NCBI GenBank assembly: GCA_021203205.1
Contig: JAJQBQ010000038.1
Span: 85,474-149,473, forward strand
Origin: Lachnospiraceae bacterium
GTDB lineage: Bacteria > Bacillota > Clostridia > Lachnospirales > Lachnospiraceae
Direction of reading: 5' to 3'
DNA length: 64,000 nt
Below are positions 1-8,754 of the stretch, piece by piece (positions within the stretch are counted from its first letter, which is position 1; each line of letters begins with the position of its first letter). The notes below the pieces were generated by a model that was given only the letters and a program-made list of their open reading frames with translations, was not told the origin of the DNA and did no database searches. The translations under genes were made by a program, and so were the position numbers.

Positions 1-49
1 ATGAACTTTCATTTGCCCTGATGTATGGAAAGAAATGGGGAATTTACTT

Positions 50-283
50 ATGGAATTTGAAAAAATTCGCGACATCACATCCAACATACTGGGGATCGAC
101 CCGGATCGCATCCGCCCGGACACGATATTTATCGACGATCTCGGCGCGGACTCTCTGGATCTGTACCAGATTATTACCGAAATAGAGGATGAGTTTTCCG
201 TTCTGGTGCCGGACGAAGAGGCGGAGCGCATCGTGACGGTGAGCGATGCGGTAAACGTGCTGAAGGCGATGAAGGCGTCCTGA
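50..283 (+). CDS. acpP: acyl carrier protein
   Basis: This is a 77-residue acyl carrier protein, which carries growing acyl chains as thioesters on 4'-phosphopantetheine during cytosolic fatty-acid synthesis. The attachment motif DSL is visible, with Ser at residue 35 inside GADSLDLYQI, followed by the acidic helix that partner enzymes recognise. An ATG at 35 is in frame, but the ATG at 50 is preferred: it gives the usual MEFEKIRD N-terminus and has a GGGGA ribosome-binding site about 8 bases upstream. It lies about 100 bases ahead of rnc, the common Firmicutes order. The upstream fab/plsX genes would lie outside the window. Confidence 0.93.
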   Translation: MEFEKIRDITSNILGIDPDRIRPDTIFIDDLGADSLDLYQIITEIEDEFSVLVPDEEAERIVTVSDAVNVLKAMKAS

Positions 284-387
284 CAGAATCACGTATATGA
301 CACCGGGGTTACAAGTGCACGGCACAAAGAAATCCGTGGAGTCGCGGCTTTAGACCTCCGGTATCACGGATATTTAAGAGGATAAGT

Positions 388-1107
388 ATGGAAGAAGTCA
401 TAAGAAGACTTGGCGATAAGGTCGAGATGCTGGAAAACAGCATCCATTACACATTTAAAGATAAAAATCTGCTGTACACGGCGCTTACGCACAGTTCCTA
501 CGCGAATGAGCGGAAGGGTTTGAAGCCGGAGTGCAATGAGCGTCTGGAATTTCTGGGCGACGCGGTTCTGGAGCTGGCTTCCAGTAAATTTTTGTTTTTA
601 AATCACCCGGATATGCAGGAAGGACTCATGACAAAGCTGCGCGCAAGCCTGGTCTGTGAGCCCACGCTCGCGGCCTGCGCCAGGCAGTTTGGGCTGGGCG
701 ATTATCTGCTGTTGGGAAAGGGCGAGGCCTTGACCGGCGGGAGGCGCAAGGAGTCTCTCGTGTCGGATGCGCTGGAGGCACTGATCGGTGCGATCTACCT
801 GGACAGCGGGTTCGAGGAAGCCGAGCATTTTATTTTGGAGTATGTTTTAAACGATATCGATAAAAAGAAGCTGTTTTATGATGCCAAGACCATCCTGCAG
901 GAGAAGGTGCAGGCGCTGGAAGGTGAGACGCTTACCTACGAGCTGCTGGCGGAAATCGGTCCGGACCACGACAAATCCTTCCGGGTGGCCGCGAAGATGG
1001 GCGGCAAAACCGTGGGGATCGGCGAGGGCCGCACCAAGAAGGCGGCGGAGCAGCAGGCTGCTTACCAGGCACTCATCGGAAGAGAGTGGCCGGAGGAGGA
1101 GCAGTGA
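388..1107 (+). CDS. rnc: ribonuclease III
   Basis: A 239-residue RNase III that cleaves double-stranded RNA in rRNA processing and antisense-RNA turnover. The catalytic signature ERLEFLGDAVLEL is at residues 51-63, and a second acidic metal-binding stretch (SDALEALIGAIYLD) lies near residue 130. A C-terminal double-stranded-RNA-binding domain runs from about residue 165 to 235 and ends with the KKAAEQQAA helix. Length is normal for the family. AGAGGATAAGT precedes the ATG. It sits between acpP and smc and is probably co-transcribed with them. Confidence 0.96.
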   Translation: MEEVIRRLGDKVEMLENSIHYTFKDKNLLYTALTHSSYANERKGLKPECNERLEFLGDAVLELASSKFLFLNHPDMQEGLMTKLRASLVCEPTLAACARQFGLGDYLLLGKGEALTGGRRKESLVSDALEALIGAIYLDSGFEEAEHFILEYVLNDIDKKKLFYDAKTILQEKVQALEGETLTYELLAEIGPDHDKSFRVAAKMGGKTVGIGEGRTKKAAEQQAAYQALIGREWPEEEQ

Positions 1108-1108
1108 T

Positions 1109-1194
1109 TAGTGACTGGCGGTTAGTGGTTAGCAGTTAGTTGCCGGTTGTTAGCAGCCGGTGGTCAGTAGTCGGCAGTTAGTTGCCAGTCACTA
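1109..1194. repeat. GTTAG-rich inverted-repeat unit between rnc and smc
   Basis: TAGTGACTGGC (1109-1119) is perfectly inverted as GCCAGTCACTA (1184-1194). The 64 bases between are built from degenerate GTTAGT/GTTAGCAG/GCCGG words. It looks like a short palindromic repeat inserted between two operon genes. No T-run follows, so it is not an ordinary terminator. Confidence 0.6.
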
Positions 1195-1243
1195 TCCACC
1201 AGTTACGAACCACGACCCGCTGGCCACGAAAAACGGAGTTTTT

Positions 1244-4200
1244 ATGTATCTGAAAAGTATAGAAATACAGGGCTTTAAGTCCTTTGCGAATAAGCTGGTG
1301 ATGGAGTTCCACAACGGCATCACGGGGATTGTGGGGCCCAACGGCAGCGGAAAGAGCAACATTGCCGACGCGGTGCGCTGGGTGCTGGGCGAGCAGAAGA
1401 CAAAGCAGTTGCGCAGCACGAAGATGGAGGACGTCATCTTCGCCGGCACCGAGAACCGCAAGCCGTTGGGCTTTGCCTATGTCTCCATGACCTTCGACAA
1501 CAGCGACCAGGCGCTCTCCTCGCCGTTCGATGAGGTGATCGTCAGCCGCAGGCTCTTCCGCTCCGGCGAGAGCGAGTACCGCACGAACGGCCAGACCTGC
1601 CGCCTGCGCGACATTCAGGAGCTGTTCTACGACACCGGCATCGGCAAGGAGGGCTACTCCATCATCGGGCAGGGGCAGATTGACCGCATCCTAAGCGGCC
1701 GTCCGGAGGAGCGGCGCGAGCTCTTCGACGAGGCGGCGGGCATCGTAAAATACAAGCGCCGCCGGCAGATGACGGCGAAAAAGCTGGAGAGCGAGAGCGA
1801 AAGCCTGGCGCGGGTGGAGGATATTTTAAATGAGCTGGAGCGGCAGATCAGGCCGCTGGAGCGGCAATCGGAGACGGCGCGCGCCTACCTCCGTCTGCGG
1901 GACGAGCTGAAGGAGAAGGACGCGAACCTGTATCTGATGGACATGGAGCAGGCGGAGTGCCAGAAGGCGGAGATCGAGAAAAACGAGGCCATCGTGCAGG
2001 CGGATTTCGACGCCACATCGGCGGAGCTTGAGACCATCCGCGGGCAGTACGAGCAGGCGGAGGCGGAGATTGAGGCGCTTTCCGCGAAGCTGGAGGCTAC
2101 CAGAACCTCTGTCAATGAAGCAACGCTGGAAAAAGAGAAGCTGTCCGGCCAGGAGGAACTGCTGCGGGAGCAGATCCGCTCTATCTTAAGCAACCATGAG
2201 ATCCTTGCGGAGCGGCTTGCTTCCCTGGAGCAGCAGAAGTTGGCGAGAGAACAGGAAATCGCTGCGGGCGAACAGGAGCTTCAGCGTCTGGCGGGTCTGA
2301 CGGAGGAGGACACCGGCGCCGAAGATGCGCTCTATAAGGACATACAGGCGCAGGAAGCCGATTTGCAGGCCAGGCGGGCGGAGCAGGCGGAAAAACAGGA
2401 AGCATTAAACACGTTTTCCCAGGAGAAAAACGCTTTAAGCGCACAGATTTCGCGCAAGGACGCTCTGCGGGAACAGTTTTCCCGGCGCACGGAGGAAATC
2501 GGCGAAGCTTCCCGCAAAAAGGAAGCGGATCTGGCCGCGCAGCGGGAGACACTGGAGAGCCTGAACCGCGAGCAGGAGGCCATCGACCGGCAGATCGAGG
2601 CAGATAAGAAGGAGCTGGAGGAGAAGACCCGCGTCCGGGATTCCTACGATTTCCTGCTGAGGGACGTGTCTGCCAAGGCGCAGCAGAACGAGATTGATTA
2701 CCACCGGGAGAAGACGAAGCTGGATTCGCTGACCAACATGACCGAGCGCTACGAGGGCTACGGGCAGAGCACCAGACGTGTGATGGAGCAGAAAGCGAAA
2801 CATCCGGGCATCATCGGCGTGGTGGCGGATATTATCAAGACAAAGAAAAAATATGAGACGGCCATCGAGACCGCCCTGGGCGGGAGCATCCAGAACATTG
2901 TCACGGACAACGCGGCCACCGCGAAGGAGATGATCGAGTTCTTAAAGGCGAACCGTCTGGGCCGTGCGACATTTCTGCCGCTGTCGGAGATTACCGTGCG
3001 CGGCGGCCGGGACGCGGGGCCGGCGAAGGAGGCGGGCGTTCTTGGCTATGCCTCCGACCTGGTGACCGTGGATGAGCGCTACGATGTGATCGCCCAGTAT
3101 CTGCTGGGGCGGATTCTGGTGGCGGACACCATGGATAACGCCATCGCTCTGGCCAGAAAATATCACCAGACGCTGCGCATCGTGACGCTGGAGGGCGAAC
3201 TTTTAAGCCCCGGCGGCTCCATGACCGGCGGCTCCTACCGCAACAATTCCAACCTCTTAAGCCGGCGCCGCGAGATGTCGGAGCTGAAAAAGAAGCTGGA
3301 GGATATCCGGAAAGCGGCGGAATCCTATAAGAAGGAGATGGCGGACGCCAGGGAAAAGCTGCAGGGTGCCGAGGACAGCCTGGGAGATGCCCAGGCGAAG
3401 TTCCAGGAGCACGTGCTGCGGCAGAATACCATCCATGTGAATCTTCTGGCGGAGGAAAATAAGGCGGCGGATCTGGAAGATACCATCGCCGAAAATGAGG
3501 AAGAAAAAAAGAAGATCGAGGAATCCCTGGAGGATCTTTCCGGCGGCCTTTCGGCTCTGGCGGGAGAGATTGCGGAGAAGGAGGAGGCCATCGCCGCCCT
3601 TTCGGCACAGATCGGGGAGCTTTCCGCGGCGGTAACGCAGCGGGAGGCGGATCTGGAAGCGAAAAAATCCAGTTTGGAGGAGCGGCGCATCCATCTTTCC
3701 CTGCACCGGCAGCGGAAGGAGTCCGAGGAGCAGATGCTTGCCCGCAATCGGAGCGAGCTTGAAGATACGGAGGCGGAACTCGCCCGGGTGAAAGAGCAGG
3801 GCGATGAGGCTGTCGCGCAGATTCAGGAGAAGGAAGCGGAGATTTCCGGTCTTCAGGCGGGAATCGCCGGGGCCGGAGAGCGGATCGCGGCACTCACCGA
3901 AGAGCTGAATGCCTGTGCCGCCGAGAAAGAGCGCACAGGCGCAGGCCACCGGGAATTTTTTGCGAAGCGGGAGGAAATCTCCGACCGCAGGGCGGAGCTG
4001 GACCGGGAGCTGGTGCGCTTAAAGAGCCAGCACGAGAAGCTGGAGGAAAAGATAGATACCCTCACGCAGAACCTGTGGGCCGACTACGAGCTGACGCCCC
4101 ACCAGGTGCTGCCGATGCGAAACCCCGAATATACCCAGGCCGCACCTCTGCGCAAGGAGATCGGTTCTTTAAAGAGCAAAATCCGCGAGCTGGGGCATGT

Positions 4201-4801
4201 GAATGTGAACGCCATCGACCAGTACAAAGAGGTGTCGGAGCGCTACGAGCTCTACCACACCCAGCATGAGGACCTGGTGAGCGCGAAAAAGAACCTGGAG
4301 GGCATCATCGCGGAGCTGGAGGACGGCATGCGGCGGCAGTTCGCGGAAAAGATGGTGGACATCCGCCGGGAGTTCGACCTGATCTTCAAGGAACTGTTCG
4401 GCGGCGGCACCGGCACCATCGAGATCGACACGGAATCCGACATTCTGGAGACGGACATCTCTATCATCGCGCAGCCGCCCGGCAAGAAGCTGCAGAACAT
4501 GATGCAGCTCTCCGGCGGAGAAAAGGCGCTCACCGCCATCGCGCTGCTGTTCGCGTTCCAGAGCCTGAAACCGTCGCCCTTCTGCCTCCTGGACGAGATC
4601 GAGGCGGCGCTGGACGGGTCCAACGTGGTGCGGTTTTCCGAGTATCTGCACAAGCTGACGGAGCACACGCAGTTTATTGTGATTACGCACCGGAGAGGCA
4701 CCATGGCGGGGTGCGACCGGCTGTACGGGATCACCATGCAGGAGAAGGGTGTGTCGGCGCTGGTGTCGGTGAATTTGATCGAGGGTGATTTGGATAAGTA
4801 A
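1244..4801 (+). CDS. smc: chromosome segregation protein SMC
   Basis: A 1185-residue SMC ATPase, the core of the SMC-ScpAB condensin that organises and segregates the chromosome. Walker A GPNGSGKS is at residues 31-38. Two long coiled-coil arms flank a hinge around residues 500-650. The C-terminal head has the signature LSGGEKAL near 1089 and Walker B CLLDEIEAALD near 1114. The longer open frame begins at 1160, but the ATG at 1244 is chosen because MYLKSIEIQGFKSF is the usual N-terminus and a CGGAG site sits 6 bases before it. Only 11 bases separate it from ftsY, so the two are almost certainly co-transcribed. Confidence 0.97.
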   Translation: MYLKSIEIQGFKSFANKLVMEFHNGITGIVGPNGSGKSNIADAVRWVLGEQKTKQLRSTKMEDVIFAGTENRKPLGFAYVSMTFDNSDQALSSPFDEVIVSRRLFRSGESEYRTNGQTCRLRDIQELFYDTGIGKEGYSIIGQGQIDRILSGRPEERRELFDEAAGIVKYKRRRQMTAKKLESESESLARVEDILNELERQIRPLERQSETARAYLRLRDELKEKDANLYLMDMEQAECQKAEIEKNEAIVQADFDATSAELETIRGQYEQAEAEIEALSAKLEATRTSVNEATLEKEKLSGQEELLREQIRSILSNHEILAERLASLEQQKLAREQEIAAGEQELQRLAGLTEEDTGAEDALYKDIQAQEADLQARRAEQAEKQEALNTFSQEKNALSAQISRKDALREQFSRRTEEIGEASRKKEADLAAQRETLESLNREQEAIDRQIEADKKELEEKTRVRDSYDFLLRDVSAKAQQNEIDYHREKTKLDSLTNMTERYEGYGQSTRRVMEQKAKHPGIIGVVADIIKTKKKYETAIETALGGSIQNIVTDNAATAKEMIEFLKANRLGRATFLPLSEITVRGGRDAGPAKEAGVLGYASDLVTVDERYDVIAQYLLGRILVADTMDNAIALARKYHQTLRIVTLEGELLSPGGSMTGGSYRNNSNLLSRRREMSELKKKLEDIRKAAESYKKEMADAREKLQGAEDSLGDAQAKFQEHVLRQNTIHVNLLAEENKAADLEDTIAENEEEKKKIEESLEDLSGGLSALAGEIAEKEEAIAALSAQIGELSAAVTQREADLEAKKSSLEERRIHLSLHRQRKESEEQMLARNRSELEDTEAELARVKEQGDEAVAQIQEKEAEISGLQAGIAGAGERIAALTEELNACAAEKERTGAGHREFFAKREEISDRRAELDRELVRLKSQHEKLEEKIDTLTQNLWADYELTPHQVLPMRNPEYTQAAPLRKEIGSLKSKIRELGHVNVNAIDQYKEVSERYELYHTQHEDLVSAKKNLEGIIAELEDGMRRQFAEKMVDIRREFDLIFKELFGGGTGTIEIDTESDILETDISIIAQPPGKKLQNMMQLSGGEKALTAIALLFAFQSLKPSPFCLLDEIEAALDGSNVVRFSEYLHKLTEHTQFIVITHRRGTMAGCDRLYGITMQEKGVSALVSVNLIEGDLDK

Positions 4802-4812
4802 AGGAGATTGCT

Positions 4813-5742
4813 ATGGCCGAGAAGGAGAAGAAGGGTTTTTTCCGGAAGCTGGTGGACGGGCTTTCGAAGACTCGAAACGCCATTGTGAAGGGCGTGGATT
4901 CGATTTTTAACGGGTTCTCCAGTATTGACGATGATTTTTATGATGAGCTGGAGGAGACGCTGATCATGGGGGATCTGGGCGTGCGGACGACTGAGGAGAT
5001 TCTGGACAGTCTGCGCGAGAAGGTGAAGGAGCAGCATATTAAGGATCCGAAGGAGTGCCGGGAACTGCTCATCGAGAGCATCCGGGAGCAGATGACCACG
5101 GATGAGCACGCCTATGATTTCGAGAATGAGAAGTCGGTGGTGCTGTTTATCGGCGTGAACGGCGTCGGCAAGACGACTACCATCGGCAAGCTGGCGGCGC
5201 TGTTTAAGGGCGAGGGCAAGCGCGTGATGATGGCCGCGGCCGACACCTTCCGGGCGGCGGCGACGGAGCAACTGCGGGAGTGGTCGAACCGGGCCGGCGT
5301 GGAGATCGTGGCGCAGCACGAGGGCGCGGATCCCGGCGCGGTGGTGTTCGATGCCATCCAGGCCGCGAAGGCCAGGAATGTGGATATGCTGCTGGTGGAT
5401 ACGGCCGGGCGGCTGCACAATAAGAAGAACCTGATGGATGAGCTTAAGAAGATTGACCGCATCATCGCCCGGGAGTACCCGGAGGCGCACCGGGAGACGC
5501 TGATTGTGCTGGATGCGACCACCGGGCAGAACGCGCTGATCCAGGCGAAGCAGTTTATGGAGGTGGCGGATATCAGCGGTATCGTGCTGTCGAAGATGGA
5601 CGGCACAGCGAAGGGCGGTATCGTGGTGGCGATTCAGTCGGAGCTGAAGGTACCGGTTAAGTATATCACGGTGGGTGAGAAGATTGATGATCTGCAGAGG
5701 TTCGATGCGGAGGAATTCGTAGAGGCTTTGTTTGAAAAATGA
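4813..5742 (+). CDS. ftsY: signal recognition particle receptor FtsY
   Basis: A 309-residue SRP-receptor GTPase that docks SRP-ribosome complexes at the membrane for co-translational insertion. The N-terminal acidic A domain is very short, so this is essentially the NG core. The G1 loop GVNGVGKTTT, the DTAGRL motif and a C-terminal SKMDGTAKGG G4-like region are all visible. GGAGATTGCT precedes the ATG. The smc-ftsY pairing is conserved in Firmicutes. Confidence 0.96.
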   Translation: MAEKEKKGFFRKLVDGLSKTRNAIVKGVDSIFNGFSSIDDDFYDELEETLIMGDLGVRTTEEILDSLREKVKEQHIKDPKECRELLIESIREQMTTDEHAYDFENEKSVVLFIGVNGVGKTTTIGKLAALFKGEGKRVMMAAADTFRAAATEQLREWSNRAGVEIVAQHEGADPGAVVFDAIQAAKARNVDMLLVDTAGRLHNKKNLMDELKKIDRIIAREYPEAHRETLIVLDATTGQNALIQAKQFMEVADISGIVLSKMDGTAKGGIVVAIQSELKVPVKYITVGEKIDDLQRFDAEEFVEALFEK

Positions 5743-5770
5743 TCGCGAAACTCTAAGGTTTGTCTTTGGA

Positions 5771-5877
5771 GTGACGCCGGAATCGCAGTAGATTTGCTTG
5801 CAAAACGGGAGTTTTGGGATTGAAAAATGATTGGCGGAAGTGACGCCGGAATCGCAGTAGATTTGCTTGCAAAACGG
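5771..5877. repeat. two 38-bp direct repeats
   Basis: The 38 bases at 5771-5808, starting GTGACGCCGGAATCGCAG, recur exactly at 5840-5877, 69 bases downstream. The second copy is also the left terminal arm of the palindromic unit at 5836-6041, so the first looks like a duplicated or leftover end of that unit. Confidence 0.8.
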
Positions 5878-6041
5878 ACGATTTTCGGGATTTTTTGACT
5901 GGTTTACGTTTTCTCCGATTTCGCAAACTCGCCCTTCGGGCTCAAACAGTGCGAAATCGGGGGTGAAGGCTGTGGTCAAAAAATCTCCGAAAATCGTGCC
6001 ATGTTTTGCTGCGCGAAATCTACTGCGCTTCCGGCTGTGTG
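5836..6041. repeat. 206-bp imperfect palindromic element
   Basis: The left half contains CGCAGTAGATTTGC, GATTTTCGG, TTTTTTGAC and CCGATTTCGCA. The right half contains these in reverse order and complement: TGCGAAATCGG, GTCAAAAAAT, CCGAAAATC and GAAATCTACTGCG. GCCCTTCGGGC forms the tip. The two halves would fold into one long hairpin. There is no credible coding capacity, so it is MITE- or REP-like. Confidence 0.75.
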
Positions 6042-6055
6042 TCGAAAGGCGTTAT

Positions 6056-6163
6056 GTGTCAGAAGTTTACGGTTTCGATATTTTTCAAACTGAGGGGAGC
6101 GGGCAGGCGGTGATGACGGAATTATTACGTGTCGGTTGTTTACGGTTTTTGTATTTTTTAAAC
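6056..6163 (+). repeat. degenerate 35-bp direct repeats before ilvA
   Basis: A GTGTC-GTTTACGGTTT-TATTTTT-AAAC pattern at 6056-6090 recurs at 6129-6163 with several substitutions. Together with the palindrome just upstream this fills most of the 550-base ftsY-ilvA gap. I see no convincing promoter for ilvA here. Confidence 0.5.
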
Positions 6164-6292
6164 GGTTGAGTGTGGGTATGTGTGGAGCGGTATGATTTTG
6201 ATTCAAAAATATCGAAAATTGTTGGGTTATGTTTTGAATCGATTGAATCATGTCTTTCAAAGTTATATCTAAAGAAAGAGGCTGTGGCTGGT

Positions 6293-7582
6293 ATGGAAGA
6301 TAAGAGAGAGAATATGGTTAAGGTTATGGATGAGGAGGATACGCAGGCTGCTTTCCGGGCGGCGGATGAGATGATGTCGCTGGCGAAGCTGGATGAGGCG
6401 GCGGAGATTGTGAGCCGGGTGGTGCAGGAGACGAAGCTGATTTATTCGGATTCGCTGAGCCGCGAGACGGGGAATAAGGTGTACCTGAAGCCGGAGAATA
6501 TGCAGCTGACCGGAGCTTATAAGCTGCGGGGTGCATATTATAAGATCAGTACCCTCAGCGAGGAAGAGCGTGAGAAGGGCCTGATTACGGCGTCCGCCGG
6601 GAACCATGCCCAGGGCGTGGCCTACGCGGCGAAGGCGTACGGTGTGAAGGCGACCATCGTGATGCCAACGGTGACGCCGCTCATGAAGGTGAACCGCACG
6701 AAGAGCTACGGCGCGGATGTGGTGCTGTACGGGGATGTGTACGATGAGGCCTGCGCGAAGGCTTACGAGCTGGCGGCGGAGCACGGCTATACGTTTATCC
6801 ACCCGTTCGACGATCTGGACGTGGCGGCCGGGCAGGGCACCATCGCACTGGAGATCATCAAGGAGCTGCCGACGGTGGAGTATATTCTGGTGCCTATCGG
6901 CGGGGGCGGACTTGCCACCGGTGTGGCGACCTTCGCGAAGAAGCTGAACCCGAATATTCACGTGATCGGCGTGGAGCCTGCGGCGGCAAACTGCATGCAG
7001 GAGTCGCTTAAGGCCGGGCATGTGGTGACGCTGCCCAGCGCCCAGACCATCGCGGACGGCACGGCGGTGAAGACGCCGGGCAGCCATATCTTCCCGATGA
7101 TTCAGAAGTATGTGGACGACATCATCACCGTGGAGGATGAGGAGCTGATCGCGGCATTCCTGGATATGGTGGAGAATCACAAGATGGTGGTAGAGAACTC
7201 CGGCCTGCTGACGGTGGCGGCGTTGAAGCATCTGGATGTGAAGGGCAAAAAGATCGTCTCTGTCTTAAGCGGCGGCAATATGGATATTATTACCATGTCG
7301 TCCATGTTGCAGCATGGGCTGATTCAGCGGGGACGCGTGTTTACCATCTCCGTGCTCCTGCCGGATAAGCCGGGCGAGCTGGTTCACGTGGCATCGGTGG
7401 TTGCGAAGCTGCAGGGTAACGTGGTGAAGATCGAGCATAACCAGTTTGTGGGCATCAACCGCAACGCGGCTGTGGAGCTGCAGCTTACCATGGAAGCTTT
7501 CGGGCATGAACACAAGAAGGAGATTATGGACGGGCTCCGCGCGGAAGGTTATGACCCGAAGGAGGTCATGCCGAGACTGTAA
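6293..7582 (+). CDS. ilvA: threonine ammonia-lyase (single ACT domain)
   Basis: A PLP enzyme that deaminates threonine to 2-oxobutanoate, either for isoleucine synthesis or threonine catabolism. The PLP lysine motif is in GAYKLRGAYYK, followed by SAGNHAQGVA and the glycine loop PIGGGGLATG. The last ~75 residues form one ACT-like domain (FTISVLLPDKPGELVHVAS). This suits the short single-ACT clostridial type rather than the two-domain biosynthetic form. The start is uncertain: ATGs at 6293, 6314 and 6374 are all in frame, and homologous sequence only begins near residue 25. Its stop overlaps the next start (TAATG), implying coupling to the HAD gene. Confidence 0.9.
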   Translation: MEDKRENMVKVMDEEDTQAAFRAADEMMSLAKLDEAAEIVSRVVQETKLIYSDSLSRETGNKVYLKPENMQLTGAYKLRGAYYKISTLSEEEREKGLITASAGNHAQGVAYAAKAYGVKATIVMPTVTPLMKVNRTKSYGADVVLYGDVYDEACAKAYELAAEHGYTFIHPFDDLDVAAGQGTIALEIIKELPTVEYILVPIGGGGLATGVATFAKKLNPNIHVIGVEPAAANCMQESLKAGHVVTLPSAQTIADGTAVKTPGSHIFPMIQKYVDDIITVEDEELIAAFLDMVENHKMVVENSGLLTVAALKHLDVKGKKIVSVLSGGNMDIITMSSMLQHGLIQRGRVFTISVLLPDKPGELVHVASVVAKLQGNVVKIEHNQFVGINRNAAVELQLTMEAFGHEHKKEIMDGLRAEGYDPKEVMPRL

Positions 7583-8136
7583 TGAAAAGAAATTTGATTT
7601 TGTTTTTTGACTGCGGCGACACCATCATCGATGAGGCGACGCAGGTGCGGGATGCGCGGGGCATCGTCACGGAGGCCGTGCCGATCCAGGGCATGGACAG
7701 TGCCGTGAAGGCACTGCATGACAATGGTTTTCGCATGGCCCTGGTGGCGGATGGCGAGACGGAGTCCTTTGCGAATATTTTAAGGCTGACCGGGCTGGAA
7801 GATTGCTTTGAAGAGCGCGTGATCTCGGAAGAAGTGGGCGTGCAGAAGCCCGCGCAGATTATGTTTGAGACGGCGGTCCGCCGGATGGGTTTAAGCGAGG
7901 CGGACAGATCCAACATCCTTATGATCGGCAACAACCTGAAAAAGGATATCGCGGGGGCAAACCGGGCTGACATTGCTTCCGTGTGGATGGACTGGTCGCC
8001 GCGCTATTTCCATTCCTTTGAGGAGCCGGACTGGGAGCCGGATTTTACGGTGAATTCGGCGGATGAACTGGTTCGGCTGGTTTGGCAACTGGAAAAATGG
8101 GTCGTGACCAGACTGTTGAGGGCAAATCAAAAGTAA
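7582..8136 (+). CDS. HAD-superfamily hydrolase
   Basis: A 184-residue haloacid-dehalogenase-type phosphatase. Motif I is DCGDT at residues 8-12 (first Asp nucleophile, second general acid). A conserved Lys lies in EVGVQKPAQ, and the third acidic motif is MIGNNLKKDIAGAN. The cap is small. The substrate cannot be read from the sequence. The start overlaps the ilvA stop by one base, so translation is coupled. Confidence 0.85.
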   Translation: MKRNLILFFDCGDTIIDEATQVRDARGIVTEAVPIQGMDSAVKALHDNGFRMALVADGETESFANILRLTGLEDCFEERVISEEVGVQKPAQIMFETAVRRMGLSEADRSNILMIGNNLKKDIAGANRADIASVWMDWSPRYFHSFEEPDWEPDFTVNSADELVRLVWQLEKWVVTRLLRANQK

Positions 8137-8144
8137 AAACAGGG

Positions 8145-8173
8145 TTGACATTTTTCCAGGCTTCGCCTATAAT
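8145..8173 (+). promoter_or_regulatory. strong sigma-A promoter for structured RNA
   Basis: A consensus TTGACA (8145-8150) and TATAAT (8168-8173) are separated by exactly 17 bases. No open reading frame with a ribosome-binding site follows for over 500 bases, so the promoter most likely drives the RNA at 8180-8430. Confidence 0.9.
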
Positions 8174-8179
8174 CTTTAT

Positions 8180-8430
8180 AGATTCAGAAATGAATTTCGT
8201 GCGGCGGCACGTTAAAGCTGGGCTGTGCGTGGACAGGATAAAAACCGCGACAAATAGACGCTCGGTAGGGCGTTGGGCTTAGCATCTGGGATATAGATGT
8301 AGTCTGCATGGGGGACTTAAAATTCCCATGACAACAAGATACTCGGTAGGGTATTGGGGCTGACAGCCAGCATTGTAACACGCAAAACTAAAAATATTGC
8401 GGGCGGTTGCTACATCGCTCGCATTTTTTG
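8180..8430 (+). ncRNA. structured non-coding RNA, family not recognised
   Basis: About 250 bases lie between a consensus promoter and a terminator with no plausible gene. Two hairpins carry the same 8-base loop TCGGTAGG on different stems: ACGC/GCGT at 8258-8273 and ATAC/GTAT at 8339-8354. Such compensatory stems strongly suggest conserved RNA structure. Each is followed by a TTGGG run and a GCT..AGC pairing, so the molecule looks like two related domains. Other hairpins include CATGGG..CCCATG (about 8307-8330), CATCT..AGATG (8283-8299) and CGTGC..GCACG near 8200. It does not match my memory of tmRNA, RNase P RNA, 6S or SRP RNA. Confidence 0.75.
8398..8429 (+). terminator. intrinsic terminator of the RNA
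   Basis: An eight-pair stem TGCGGGCG/CGCTCGCA (one G-U) with a 10-base loop is followed by TTTTTT. Confidence 0.85.
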
Positions 8431-8754
8431 TCGAAAAAGATACGGGATAATAGAATGGCTAAAATACAAGATAGGAATTAGATTGCAACAAACATTATTA
8501 ATGCTGCAACAATATATAAGAGCGAATTGACGTATTACCGAAGAATATTTTAGAAATGCTGGATAGTCGAATGATAGCAGATCTTAAAAGCAGTCAGGAA
8601 TCTTAAAATAAAAGTTCTTTAAGGGGGATTTATCGGAGAAAGCGATGCCCCCTTAACTTGACTATTCTCCAGAAAATATTATATTTGGCAAAACCAGTAA
8701 ATGTTTGACATTTTTACAGAAATAGCAGGTAGATTTTAAGTGAGGTTTCGAAAT
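8431..8754 (+). other. AT-rich intergenic region with a 9-bp inverted repeat
   Basis: No gene is visible. TTAAGGGGG (8619-8627) is inverted as CCCCCTTAA (8648-8656), forming a hairpin without a T-run, perhaps an operator or RNA element. TTGACA at 8705-8710 with a weak TAGATT 19 bases on may be the promoter of the following gene. Confidence 0.5.

Noticed and set aside
2991..3949. Long minus-strand frames across smc
   Set aside because: High-GC shadow frames of the SMC coiled coil; Pro/Arg/Leu-rich and without family motifs.
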